Assembly (NCBI GenBank): GCA_022763425.1
Contig: JALEGD010000001.1
Location: 62,001 to 126,000 of the forward strand
DNA from: Pelagibacteraceae bacterium
Lineage (GTDB): Bacteria; Pseudomonadota; Alphaproteobacteria; Pelagibacterales; Pelagibacteraceae
Direction of reading: 5' to 3'
Length of the DNA stretch: 64,000 nt
Position 1 is the first letter of the stretch; the number at the start of each line of letters is the position of its first letter. Made by a program: the position numbers and the translations under genes. This document shows positions 48,088 through 56,588 of the stretch, piece by piece. Below the pieces are notes generated by a model. The model saw only the letters and a list, made by a program, of their open reading frames with translations, had not been told where the DNA came from and did no database searches.

Positions 48088-49485
48088 TTACCTTTTTACT
48101 ATTAAAAGAATTGGTGAGCACAAAGCAATCACAAAAGACCAGAATAATAAATGATTAGAAATTATTGCTGGGAATATAGATTTATCAAACAAAGTTCCAA
48201 CTAATATGCTCTTAGAAAAATCTAAACTTGGAAATAATAATAAACCTAAAGCTATTCCAAAAATAATTGCTTTAAATACATCGTCATGTTTAATTTTTTT
48301 ATTATAAAAACCATAAAAAATTGGAATTGCAGCAGCACAACATAATAAATCAGCTAGTAAAAATAGATACAAAACACTCATTCCTTTTGATGAAATATAA
48401 AAAGCAGAGCCTGCTAAAATTATGCCGCCAGTAATATAAAAATTATTAATATTTTTCTTTTTAATAAATTTATTTGAATGAATAACAAAAAGGCTTGAGA
48501 CACTTGCAATTAAAGTATCTAAACTACTTAAAACTAACGTTAATGATAGAATTAAGATAACTAAATTTAATAATAAATACTCTTTGTTAAGTAATAAAGA
48601 GAAAATAATAATACTTGGGTCTTTTATCTTTCCATTTAAAGAAGCATAAATTCCAACTAATCCTAAAAGCAAGATAGTTATCAAAACAATACAAAATGCT
48701 GCAGTAAAACCTTTTTTTAAAACTTCAATATTCCTTGATGCATAAACTCTCTGCCAAATCCCTTGGTCAAATAAATTAGTTGCAAAAACAGCAATGAAAA
48801 AAGTAAGACCAGCAGCAAACCCTCCAAAGCCAATACTTAAATTTGAAGATTTAGTTGTAATCAAACTTGGAGAAAGAAAATCTATTTTTTGGTTTAAAAT
48901 TATAAAAATAACTAATAAGAAAATTATGATAATCCAGAACTGAAGTTTATCTGTAATGATAGATATTTTTAGACCACCTTTTAGCGAATAAATTAATGTA
49001 GAGATAATAGTCAAAGCTGCAGTTAACCATAAAGGAGTACCTAAAATTAAATTAACAACCTTTGAAATCGCAGTTACTTCAGCACAAAAATAAACATAAA
49101 GATAAAGTATTGTTAAAATTAAAATTAATTTTAAAACTTTTTGATCATACCTCTTTTCAATAACTTCGGTTAAGCTTTTGGCTTTTGGCAAAATTTTTCT
49201 AATCTTTTGACCAATTTTAGAGAAATATAAAAATACAAAACTTTGACCTGCTGCATAGCCAATTACAGCCCCTACTCCGCCCCAGGTTGATGCTTCTGCA
49301 GGACCAATTAAAATCCATATTCCAAAACAAGATGCGGTTAAACTAAAAGTTAATCCAAAGACATTAACGTTTCGGTCACTGACTAAAAAAGCAGACTGTG
49401 AGATTTTTCCTCTAGATACATAGTAACCAAAGGACATAAATCCTAAACAAAATACAAAGAGTGAAATAATTAAAATCGTGTTCAT
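48088..49485 (-). CDS. thiV: Sodium:solute symporter under TPP riboswitch control (ThiV-like)
   Basis: A 465-residue SSS-family transporter with about 13 hydrophobic segments. The N-terminal SLTASCFGIWILIGPAEAS and GVGAVIGYAAGQSFVF are typical of the family. A TPP aptamer lies directly upstream, so thiamin pyrophosphate represses it. SSS transporters with TPP riboswitches are named ThiV. In SAR11 such a protein was proposed to import hydroxymethylpyrimidine (HMP), the thiamin precursor these cells cannot make. Substrate is inferred from regulation and clade, not from the protein sequence itself. Confidence 0.85.
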   Translation of the reverse strand: MNTILIISLFVFCLGFMSFGYYVSRGKISQSAFLVSDRNVNVFGLTFSLTASCFGIWILIGPAEASTWGGVGAVIGYAAGQSFVFLYFSKIGQKIRKILPKAKSLTEVIEKRYDQKVLKLILILTILYLYVYFCAEVTAISKVVNLILGTPLWLTAALTIISTLIYSLKGGLKISIITDKLQFWIIIIFLLVIFIILNQKIDFLSPSLITTKSSNLSIGFGGFAAGLTFFIAVFATNLFDQGIWQRVYASRNIEVLKKGFTAAFCIVLITILLLGLVGIYASLNGKIKDPSIIIFSLLLNKEYLLLNLVILILSLTLVLSSLDTLIASVSSLFVIHSNKFIKKKNINNFYITGGIILAGSAFYISSKGMSVLYLFLLADLLCCAAAIPIFYGFYNKKIKHDDVFKAIIFGIALGLLLFPSLDFSKSILVGTLFDKSIFPAIISNHLLFWSFVIALCSPILLIVKR

Positions 49486-49487
49486 AT

Positions 49488-49560
49488 GTTTTCTTCCTCC
49501 GCCAGCATTATCTGGATCAGGTTTAAAGGGTTCATCTCAGGCTAAGCCGCCCCTGAAAAC
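49488..49560 (-). promoter_or_regulatory. TPP (thi-box) riboswitch
   Basis: Read on the minus strand it contains the conserved elements in order: CAGGGGCGGCTTAGC, CTGAGATGAACCC, ACCTGATCCAGATAATGC and TGGCGGAGG. P1 is closed by GTTTTC (49555-49560) pairing with GAAAAC (49488-49493). The Shine-Dalgarno GGAGG (49496-49500) lies in the 3' part of the aptamer and the ATG is only 2 nt beyond P1. Ligand binding should therefore block ribosome entry directly. There is no separate expression platform or terminator. Confidence 0.95.
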
Positions 49561-49570
49561 TATAAAGATA

Positions 49571-49678
49571 TTACTTTTTTTTTCTTTTAAAGCTACCTTT
49601 TCCTTTTTTTGGCTTAACAATTCTTTTTTTGTATTTTGGTGATCTCAAATCCTCTGCGATAGGATTTCTTTTTTTCAT
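49571..49678 (-). CDS. arfA: ArfA-like alternative ribosome-rescue peptide (35 aa)
   Basis: A tiny highly basic protein starting MKKRNPIAEDLRSP and containing KYKKRIVKPKKGKGSFKRK. The last part closely matches the conserved core of ArfA (FRQRVxxxKKGKGSYxRK in E. coli), which recruits RF2 to ribosomes stalled without a stop codon. The ATG overlaps the photolyase stop by 4 nt (ATGA), and the gene ends 10 nt before the TPP aptamer. Unlike enterobacterial arfA, no strong hairpin is seen near its 3' end. The call rests on motif similarity and coupling; it is half the length of E. coli ArfA. Confidence 0.7.
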   Translation of the reverse strand: MKKRNPIAEDLRSPKYKKRIVKPKKGKGSFKRKKK

Positions 49679-51159
49679 AACGTATTTGATTTTATAAATG
49701 TATTTGCAGCTGAAAAAATTTCTTTTTTTCGATCTAGCTTCATTTTTTCTAAAATTCTGACCATCATTGATAAACGTGGATTTTTAAGAAAAAATTTCTT
49801 ATTTTTATCTATAAATCTCCAATACAAACCATCCATAATGTTACACCAAGGACCTTTTTTAAAGTCCATCATCTTTAGAAAGTACGCTGATCCACAAATA
49901 TATGGCTTTGTTGCAAAGGTTCCTCCATCACTAAATAAACCCATGCCATAAACATTGGGTGACATTACCCACTCCGAAGAGTCCATGAACATTTCCATAA
50001 ACCATTTATAAACTTGTCTGGGTTCAATTTCACAAAGATTCATAATGTTTGATAAAATCATTAATCTTTCAATATGATGAGACCATGCATAATCTTTAGC
50101 ATTTTTAATAGCATGATCTAATGGGTCTAAGCCTGTGGTGCCTTCATACCAAGAATTTTTCATCTTATTTTTATGATTAAAAAAATTTGATTTTTGCATT
50201 TTATCATCAAAGTTTTGATAAATGCCTCGCATGAACTCTCTCCATCCTATGACCTGTCTTAAATAACCTTCGTAAGAATTTATACTCACTTTTTTTTCAA
50301 ACTTAGTTAATTCATCCAAAATTTCTTGAGGTGTAATAAAACCATTGTTAATAAATGGACTTAGAGCACTATGAAACAAAATATTATCTCTTTGGTCAAC
50401 GGCGTCTTCATAATCACCGAATAATTTGAGTTTATTTTTTAAAAAATTATCTAAAACTAATTTTGCATCTTTTCGAGTTGTTCCAATCCAAAATTGATTA
50501 ATATCACCAGGATGCTTTTGAAATTTTTCATTTATAATTTTTTTTAATTTTTTTGTGTGCTCTGTTTCCTTAAAAATTGGTTGCATAGGCAGTTTAATAT
50601 CTTTTGGTAATTTTTTTCTATTTTCGCTATCAAAGCTCCACTTACCACCCTTTGGACTTCCATCATTATTCATTAAAATATTAAATTTTGTTCTCTGAAT
50701 TTTATAAAAATTAGCCATGAACGGTTTTTTAAATTTTCCAAGGTAACTTTCAAAATCGTCTCTACTACTTAAAAACATAGGTGTTTTGAGTATCTTGTAA
50801 TCTACTTTTTCCTTTTTAAGATATGAAACAATTTTTTTTTCAAAAGGCTTATCTTCAATTTCAAAGAAATTAACATTTTTAATTTTCTTATTTTTTATTA
50901 CGTTTGCTAATTTTTTTACATAATCGTGTTTAAATTCTTTATCTTCAATTTTATGATAAATAACTTTGTAACCCAACTGATCAAGCTCATCTTTAAATGA
51001 TCTCATTGAGGACAGAAAAAAAATAATTTTTTGTTTGTGATGTTTTTCGTATGTACAAAGTTCAAAGTCTTCAGCTAAGAAAAATAAAGATGATTTGTAA
51101 TCTTTGAAATACTTAGGATGGAAAAGCTGATTACCTAAAACTATAAATAGATCATTCAT
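49675..51159 (-). CDS. FeS-BCP-type cryptochrome/photolyase-related protein
   Basis: A 494-residue flavoprotein of the bacterial cryptochrome/(6-4)-photolyase-related group. The N-terminal Rossmann domain (1-130) starts DLFIVLGNQLF. The FAD region includes INSYEGYLRQVIGWREFMRG (about 293-312), AWSHHIERLMILSNIMNLC (358-375) and MSPNVYGMGLFSDGG (399-413). Cys residues occur at 375, 422 and 439. The C-x2-C pair usual in the Fe-S cluster loop before GLYW is not seen. Repair of UV photoproducts is the likely role. It overlaps both neighbours by 4 nt. Confidence 0.85.
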   Translation of the reverse strand: MNDLFIVLGNQLFHPKYFKDYKSSLFFLAEDFELCTYEKHHKQKIIFFLSSMRSFKDELDQLGYKVIYHKIEDKEFKHDYVKKLANVIKNKKIKNVNFFEIEDKPFEKKIVSYLKKEKVDYKILKTPMFLSSRDDFESYLGKFKKPFMANFYKIQRTKFNILMNNDGSPKGGKWSFDSENRKKLPKDIKLPMQPIFKETEHTKKLKKIINEKFQKHPGDINQFWIGTTRKDAKLVLDNFLKNKLKLFGDYEDAVDQRDNILFHSALSPFINNGFITPQEILDELTKFEKKVSINSYEGYLRQVIGWREFMRGIYQNFDDKMQKSNFFNHKNKMKNSWYEGTTGLDPLDHAIKNAKDYAWSHHIERLMILSNIMNLCEIEPRQVYKWFMEMFMDSSEWVMSPNVYGMGLFSDGGTFATKPYICGSAYFLKMMDFKKGPWCNIMDGLYWRFIDKNKKFFLKNPRLSMMVRILEKMKLDRKKEIFSAANTFIKSNTL

Positions 51160-51809
51160 GAAGAAATGAAATATTTTCCATCTTCTACTGAAATGAATTT
51201 TTTATCACTAAGTTTGCTTTGTAATTTTTGCCTTAATCGATAAAGATGAGTTTCATAAGTATGTGAATCAATCTCTTCTCCATGAGACCAAATATCTTTC
51301 ATAATTTCTTGCTTGGTTGCCCCCTCTTTTTTCCCAGATAAATATAGAATGATATCCAATTCTCTTTCAGTTAATTTTGCAGATTTTTTTCCATATGAAA
51401 TAGTTCTCTCATTTTTATCTAAATTATATTTTCCAATTTCTACCTTAGATTGGAATAAAAATTTAAATTTTAAAATTGCAAGTTTAATAATTTTTTCTAA
51501 ATCCTGGTAATTAACTGGAAGCTCTAAAAAACTACTCAACACATTGTCTTTTTTAATGGTTTTAAAATTTTCACTTTTTTTAGAGAAAAAAATTTTTGGA
51601 TATTTAATTTTTTTTAATTCTTTTAAATCTAATTTTTCTAAATCATCAACAAAAAACAAGAATACATAAACATCTATCAATGGAGTTTTTAATATCTCTT
51701 TAACTTCCTTGAAACTCTTGAGATTCTGTAAGTTATACTCAGTTTTCTGCTCCTGCATACACTCAAAAAAAACAGGTGACCCTACGGTAATGATTGAGTA
51801 ATTTTGCAT
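51156..51809 (-). CDS. OmpR-like winged-helix regulator with degenerate receiver
   Basis: About 217 residues from ATG 51809 (MQNYSIITVGSP); a longer in-frame start exists but would run into the divergent gene. The C-terminal domain is a PhoB/OmpR winged helix: LTERELDIILYLSGKKEGATKQEIMKDIW then HTYETHLYRLRQKL. The N-terminal half is receiver-sized, but the usual acidic pair and the phosphorylated Asp and Lys motifs are not recognisable, so it is probably not phosphorylated. It is translationally coupled (ATGA) to the photolyase and may regulate it. Confidence 0.75.
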   Translation of the reverse strand: MQNYSIITVGSPVFFECMQEQKTEYNLQNLKSFKEVKEILKTPLIDVYVFLFFVDDLEKLDLKELKKIKYPKIFFSKKSENFKTIKKDNVLSSFLELPVNYQDLEKIIKLAILKFKFLFQSKVEIGKYNLDKNERTISYGKKSAKLTERELDIILYLSGKKEGATKQEIMKDIWSHGEEIDSHTYETHLYRLRQKLQSKLSDKKFISVEDGKYFISS

Positions 51810-51830
51810 AACAATAAAATATAAATTTAT

Positions 51831-52322
51831 ATGATTATAGTAAATAAAAACGGCACGCTTATGCACAATAAAAAGCTTTATAAATGTGCTTTAGGAAAAC
51901 ACGGTATTACTAAAAATAAAAAAGAAGGTGATAAAAAAACTCCTGCAGGAGTTTTTTCTCTTGGAAATGTGTTTTATCGAAAAGACAAAATTAAAAACCT
52001 AAAAACCAAACTAAAAAAAATCATCATCAAAAAGAATATGGCATGGTGCGATGATTCTGAAAATAAATCTTATAACAAACTAATTTTTACAAATGACAAA
52101 AGTAAAGAAAAGCTTTTTCGAAAAGATAATCTTTATAATATAATTATAGTTATTAATTACAATGTTAGACCTGTTAAAAAAAATAAAGGTAGTGCAATCT
52201 TTATTCATTTAGCTAGAAAAAATTATACAGGCACAATGGGATGTATCGGTTTAAAGAAAAAAGATTTAATTGAGATTTTAAAAACCTTAAAAAAAAATAC
52301 AAAGATTAAAATTCTTGCCTAG
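51831..52322 (+). CDS. L,D-transpeptidase (YkuD) family protein
   Basis: A 163-residue protein of the small alphaproteobacterial YkuD group. Motifs in order are CALGKHGITKNKKEGDKKTP, MAWCDDSENKSYN, LFRKDNLYNIIIVINYN and the catalytic IFIHLARKNYTGTMGCIGL with His and Cys. No signal peptide is seen, which is common in this subgroup. It would form or remodel 3-3 peptidoglycan cross-links if exported. It starts 21 bp from the divergent regulator and its stop shares CTAG with that of yggS. Confidence 0.82.
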   Translation: MIIVNKNGTLMHNKKLYKCALGKHGITKNKKEGDKKTPAGVFSLGNVFYRKDKIKNLKTKLKKIIIKKNMAWCDDSENKSYNKLIFTNDKSKEKLFRKDNLYNIIIVINYNVRPVKKNKGSAIFIHLARKNYTGTMGCIGLKKKDLIEILKTLKKNTKIKILA

Positions 52323-52954
52323 CCTCTTGCTCCAAAAATTTTACTTCCAACTCTTACATAAGTCGCTCCATTTGCTCCAGCCTCTAAATAGTCGTGACTC
52401 ATGCCCATACTAAGCTCTTTTAAATTTAGCTTTATGGATAACTCACGTAAAATTTCAAAATGTTTTTTTGAGTCCTCCTCTACTGGAGGAATGCACATTA
52501 AGCCTATAATATCTATTTTTTTTTGAGCATAGTTATAAAGCTGTTCTGTATTTTCTATACTTACTCCAGATTTTTGATCTTCATCTCCCGTGTTAACTTG
52601 TAAGAAATATTTTCTTTTTAAATTGAGATTTGTTTCAGCTGAGGCAAGTGTGTCTACTAACTTTTCTCTGTCTACTGAATGAATATAATGGAACAACTTT
52701 ACAGCGTCTTTAGATTTATTTGTTTGTAAGCCGCCAATAAGATGAAGTTGAATATTGTTATTTATTTTTAAAAGCTCTTCCCATTTTCTTTTAGCCTCTT
52801 GAACTTTATTTTCTCCGTAGGCTAAATGCCCATGATCGATAAGGGGCTGTATGTGGGACAATTCAAATGTTTTACTTACTGCAATAATTCTCGAATTGAT
52901 ATTATTCGAAATCAATTCTTTTTTAATATTTTCTAAATTTTGTACTATACTCAT
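52319..52954 (-). CDS. yggS: PLP homeostasis protein (YggS/PLPBP)
   Basis: Binds pyridoxal phosphate and balances the B6 pool. The 211-residue alanine-racemase-fold protein has the PLP Lys in IIAVSKTFEL, YGENKVQEA, HLIGGLQTNK, SVDREKL and the C-terminal GMSHDYLEA and VRVGSKIFGAR. Its ATG is only 3 nt from the start codon of the divergent ThiE-like gene. Confidence 0.95.
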   Translation of the reverse strand: MSIVQNLENIKKELISNNINSRIIAVSKTFELSHIQPLIDHGHLAYGENKVQEAKRKWEELLKINNNIQLHLIGGLQTNKSKDAVKLFHYIHSVDREKLVDTLASAETNLNLKRKYFLQVNTGDEDQKSGVSIENTEQLYNYAQKKIDIIGLMCIPPVEEDSKKHFEILRELSIKLNLKELSMGMSHDYLEAGANGATYVRVGSKIFGARG

Positions 52955-52957
52955 AAA

Positions 52958-53536
52958 ATGTTTAAAATTTTTTTCTATATTAATGAATTAAACGATATTC
53001 AAAAAGAAAATCTTAATCAACTAAAGAATATAAATATTATTTACAGAAATTACCAAAAAACTGATTACCTTAGTAATGCTTTCAAACTTCAAGATTATTG
53101 CAAAAAAAGAAATTTTAAACTCTATATTTCCAATGATGAAAAGTTAGCCATAAAACTTAGGTCTTATGGTTTATATATACCTAGTTTTAATAACAAAAAA
53201 AAATATTTAAAATCAAATCTACATCTTATTGGTTCTGCTCATAATGAAATTGAATTACGTAAAAAAATTAGCCAAGGCTGCAAAGAAATCTTTATCTCAC
53301 CCATTTTTAATACTTATTCAGGCTCAAATAAAATTGGTAAAGGCTTGAATTTTTATCAAAACTTATTGTTAAAATTTTCAAAGATGCACATCCATGCATT
53401 AGGTGGCATTAATAAAAAAAACATAAAAAAAATAATTCTTCTTAAAGGAAGAGGTTTTTCATCAATTAGTATGATTGATAAAAAAATGAAAAAAGACTTC
53501 ATTTCCTATCTTAATTTAATTGCTACAAACCTTTAA
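52958..53536 (+). CDS. ThiE/TenI-like protein, divergent
   Basis: A 192-residue protein beginning at ATG 52958. The second half, LIGSAHNEIELRKKISQGCKEIFISPIFNT, then IGKGLNFYQNLL and HALGGINKKNI, is the TIM-barrel pattern of thiamin-phosphate synthase (ThiE) and TenI. The first half is poorly conserved and lacks the usual HLGQ-D motif. It may be a diverged ThiE, fitting the ThiV-like transporter 3.5 kb away, or a TenI-type thiazole tautomerase. Function is not certain. Confidence 0.6.
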   Translation: MFKIFFYINELNDIQKENLNQLKNINIIYRNYQKTDYLSNAFKLQDYCKKRNFKLYISNDEKLAIKLRSYGLYIPSFNNKKKYLKSNLHLIGSAHNEIELRKKISQGCKEIFISPIFNTYSGSNKIGKGLNFYQNLLLKFSKMHIHALGGINKKNIKKIILLKGRGFSSISMIDKKMKKDFISYLNLIATNL

Positions 53537-53553
53537 ATAAGTAAATTCACCTC

Positions 53554-56109
53554 ATGCACCTAGAAAAGTTTAACCCTTCGGTAGTCGACAAAAAGTGGCA
53601 AGAATATTGGGATAAAAATAAAATATTTCAAGCTTCGAAGTCAAAAGATAAACCTAAATACTACTGCCTTGAAATGTTTCCTTATCCATCAGGTAAAATT
53701 CATATGGGTCACGTCAGAAATTATACTTTAGGAGATGTCATCGCTAATTACAAAAGATTAAAAGGTTTTAACGTTTTACATCCTATGGGCTGGGACTCTT
53801 TTGGAATGCCAGCAGAAAATGCAGCTATGCAAAAAAAACTTCATCCAAAAGACTGGACATTAAACAATATAGAGACCATGAAAGGTCAATTAAAATTACT
53901 TGGGTTTTCAATTGACTGGGAAAGGGAGATATCAACGTGTAATGATGATTATTACAAGCATCAACAAAAATTCTTTCTTGATCTATTGAAAAAAGGATTT
54001 GTTTATAAAAAAGAAAGTCTAGTTAACTGGGACCCAGTAGACAATACAGTTTTAGCTAATGAACAAGTTATAGATGGTAAAGGCTGGAGATCTGGTGCTC
54101 AAGTTATTCAAAAAAAACTTTCACAATGGTTTTTTAAAATTACAGCTTTTGCAGATGATCTAGATGCTTCATTAAATACTCTTAATGAATGGCCCGAAAA
54201 AGTAAAAATTATGCAAAAAAACTGGATCGGTAAATCAGTTGGATGTGAGCTAAATTTTGAAATTAAAAATGATAATAATAAAATTACTGTCTTTACAACT
54301 AGACCAGACACTATTTTCGGAGCGTCTTTCATCGCGCTTGCTGTTGATCACCCTCTATCAAAAAAATATGAAAATGATGAAAAATATTTAGACTTTAAAG
54401 AGGCTTGTTACAAAACAGGAAATACAGATGAAGCAATAGCTAAAACAGAAAAGCTTGGGTTTAAAACTGATTTCGAAGTTTTGCACCCATTTATTAAGGA
54501 TAAAACTTTGCCAGTCTTCTTTTCAAATTTTGTTCTTATGGAATATGGAACAGGTGCAATTTTTGGCTGTCCTGCACATGATCAGAGAGATTTAGATTTT
54601 GCTAACAAATATAAATTAGAAGTAACACCCGTCATACTTCCAAAAGATCAAAAAGCTTCTGATTTTAAAATTGAAAATGAAGCATACACCGGTGATGGAA
54701 AAATTATTAATTCAGATTTTTTAAATAATTTTAGTGTTGAGGAAGGAAAAGCTAAAGTCATCAAGGAAATTGAAAAGAATAAATTTGGAATAGCAAAAAC
54801 AACATTTAGATTAAGAGATTGGGGAATTTCAAGGCAAAGATATTGGGGTTGTCCTATTCCTGTAATGTATGATGAAAAAGGTGAGGCTATACCAGTCCCA
54901 GAAAATGAGCTTCCGGTAAAACTTCCTGAAGATATTAATTTTGATAAACCAGGTAACCCATTAGATCGACATCCAAATTGGAAAAAGGTTAAGTGTTCTA
55001 AAACTGGAAAAGAATTAATAAGAGAAACCGATACACTAGATACTTTCGTAGATTCATCATGGTACTTTTTAAGATTTTGTTCAAGTGATAATTCAAAAGA
55101 AGGATTTTCAATCGATGATGCAAAATACTGGATGCCGGTTGATCAATACATTGGTGGAGTAGAGCATGCTATTTTACATTTGCTTTACTCAAGATTTTTT
55201 ACAAGGGCAATTACGAAAGATACTAGCCTTGAAATAAAAGAACCATTCAAAGGTCTATTCACACAAGGTATGGTTTGCCACAAAACTTTCAAAAATGAGA
55301 AAGGCGAATGGGTTTTTCCTGAGGATGTAATTGAAGAAAATGGTAAATTCTTTGATAAAAATAGCAAAGAGACAATTAAAGTTGGACCTTCAGAGTCCAT
55401 GTCTAAATCAAAGAAAAATGTAGTTGATCCCCAAACAGTAATTAATCTTTATGGTGCAGATGCAGTAAGATGGTTTGTTTTATCTGATAGTCCGCCAGAA
55501 AGAGATATTCAATGGAGTGATGAAGGAATTTCTGGATCTTATAAGTTTATTCAAAAAATTTGGACAATTTCTGAAATGATACAAAATATTGATGAAAAAA
55601 ATAAATTAAATGACAAAGAAATTAACCAATGTGAAAAGTTAATAAATAAACTCATTAAAGAAATTACCTACAATATTGAAAACTTTCATTTTAATGTGGC
55701 AGTCGCCAAATTTTATGAGTTTTTAAACTTCCTATCAAAAAAGTTGCATGAAAATAAATCAGAAAAAACTTTATTTAAAAAAATGTTCAAAGAATTTTTA
55801 GTTTTAATATATCCTTTTACACCTCACATAGCATCTGAATGTTGGGAGAAAAATTATAGTAACAAAGAAATTCATATATCAGTATGGCCTACATATGATG
55901 AAAAATTAATCAAAGAAGACAAAATCAACATTGTTATTCAGATTAATGGCAAAAAAAGAGCATTACTTGATGCAGAACCTGACCAGAGTGAAGAAAAGAT
56001 ATTTAATGAGTGTTTAGAGATTGAAAACGTTAAAAACTTGGTATCAGGAAAAAATATCATAAAAAAGATATACGTTAAGAATAAATTAGTTAATATTGTC
56101 ATTAAATGA
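53554..56109 (+). CDS. leuS: Leucyl-tRNA synthetase
   Basis: Class I synthetase charging tRNA-Leu, 851 residues (normal). HIGH appears as [15 protein letters not shown] near residue 43, and KMSKS as [12 protein letters not shown] near 615. The CP1 editing domain (about 220-420) has [12 protein letters not shown] and the editing-site ACPAHDQRD-like [12 protein letters not shown]. It overlaps lptE by 4 nt; leuS-lptE-holA is a conserved proteobacterial trio. Confidence 0.98.
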   Translation: MHLEKFNPSVVDKKWQEYWDKNKIFQASKSKDKPKYYCLEMFPYPSGKIHMGHVRNYTLGDVIANYKRLKGFNVLHPMGWDSFGMPAENAAMQKKLHPKDWTLNNIETMKGQLKLLGFSIDWEREISTCNDDYYKHQQKFFLDLLKKGFVYKKESLVNWDPVDNTVLANEQVIDGKGWRSGAQVIQKKLSQWFFKITAFADDLDASLNTLNEWPEKVKIMQKNWIGKSVGCELNFEIKNDNNKITVFTTRPDTIFGASFIALAVDHPLSKKYENDEKYLDFKEACYKTGNTDEAIAKTEKLGFKTDFEVLHPFIKDKTLPVFFSNFVLMEYGTGAIFGCPAHDQRDLDFANKYKLEVTPVILPKDQKASDFKIENEAYTGDGKIINSDFLNNFSVEEGKAKVIKEIEKNKFGIAKTTFRLRDWGISRQRYWGCPIPVMYDEKGEAIPVPENELPVKLPEDINFDKPGNPLDRHPNWKKVKCSKTGKELIRETDTLDTFVDSSWYFLRFCSSDNSKEGFSIDDAKYWMPVDQYIGGVEHAILHLLYSRFFTRAITKDTSLEIKEPFKGLFTQGMVCHKTFKNEKGEWVFPEDVIEENGKFFDKNSKETIKVGPSESMSKSKKNVVDPQTVINLYGADAVRWFVLSDSPPERDIQWSDEGISGSYKFIQKIWTISEMIQNIDEKNKLNDKEINQCEKLINKLIKEITYNIENFHFNVAVAKFYEFLNFLSKKLHENKSEKTLFKKMFKEFLVLIYPFTPHIASECWEKNYSNKEIHISVWPTYDEKLIKEDKINIVIQINGKKRALLDAEPDQSEEKIFNECLEIENVKNLVSGKNIIKKIYVKNKLVNIVIK

Positions 56110-56588
56110 AAATGTTTAAACAGTTTTATATTTTTATTACTTTGCTTTTTTTTACATCGTGTGGATTCTCGCCTATGTTAAAAAATGTTAACATTGGCGA
56201 TATTAAAATAAATAAAATTGATTACTCAGGGCCAAATGGGCTAACGTATTATCTAAAAAGTAACCTCAATATTCCAATCAATAAAGCATTGAAAGATGCT
56301 TATTCTTTAAAAATAAATATAGGAGAAAGTTCTGCCTCTGTAACCAAAAATGCCGCAGGAATAACAACGGAGGAAGAAGTTACAGTCACAATTAATTTTC
56401 AAATTTTTGATAACAAGGGCAAACAAATTGGCGGGGAAAGCCTAAATGATCGAAGAGTAGTAAGTGTAACAAACAATGTATCTACAGATGATGAAGTTAA
56501 AAGAATTGAAAAGGAAAATATTATTGCAAATCTAATTCAACAACTTGCTTTTGCTGTTAGGGCAATAATAATATCTAGCCAGCAATGA
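56106..56588 (+). CDS. lptE: LPS-assembly lipoprotein LptE
   Basis: Outer-membrane lipoprotein that plugs the LptD barrel and delivers LPS. The 160-residue protein has a signal peptide ending in the lipobox LFFTSCGF, then a short domain with [22 protein letters not shown] and a C-terminal [17 protein letters not shown] helix. Sequence conservation is low in this family, so position between leuS and holA is a main part of the evidence. Confidence 0.88.
   Translation: MKMFKQFYIFITLLFFTSCGFSPMLKNVNIGDIKINKIDYSGPNGLTYYLKSNLNIPINKALKDAYSLKINIGESSASVTKNAAGITTEEEVTVTINFQIFDNKGKQIGGESLNDRRVVSVTNNVSTDDEVKRIEKENIIANLIQQLAFAVRAIIISSQQ

Noticed and set aside
51810-51866. Longer start for the winged-helix regulator (to 51866)
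   Set aside because: It would run 36 nt into the divergent L,D-transpeptidase gene and uses a non-ATG codon; ATG 51809 gives a normal N terminus.
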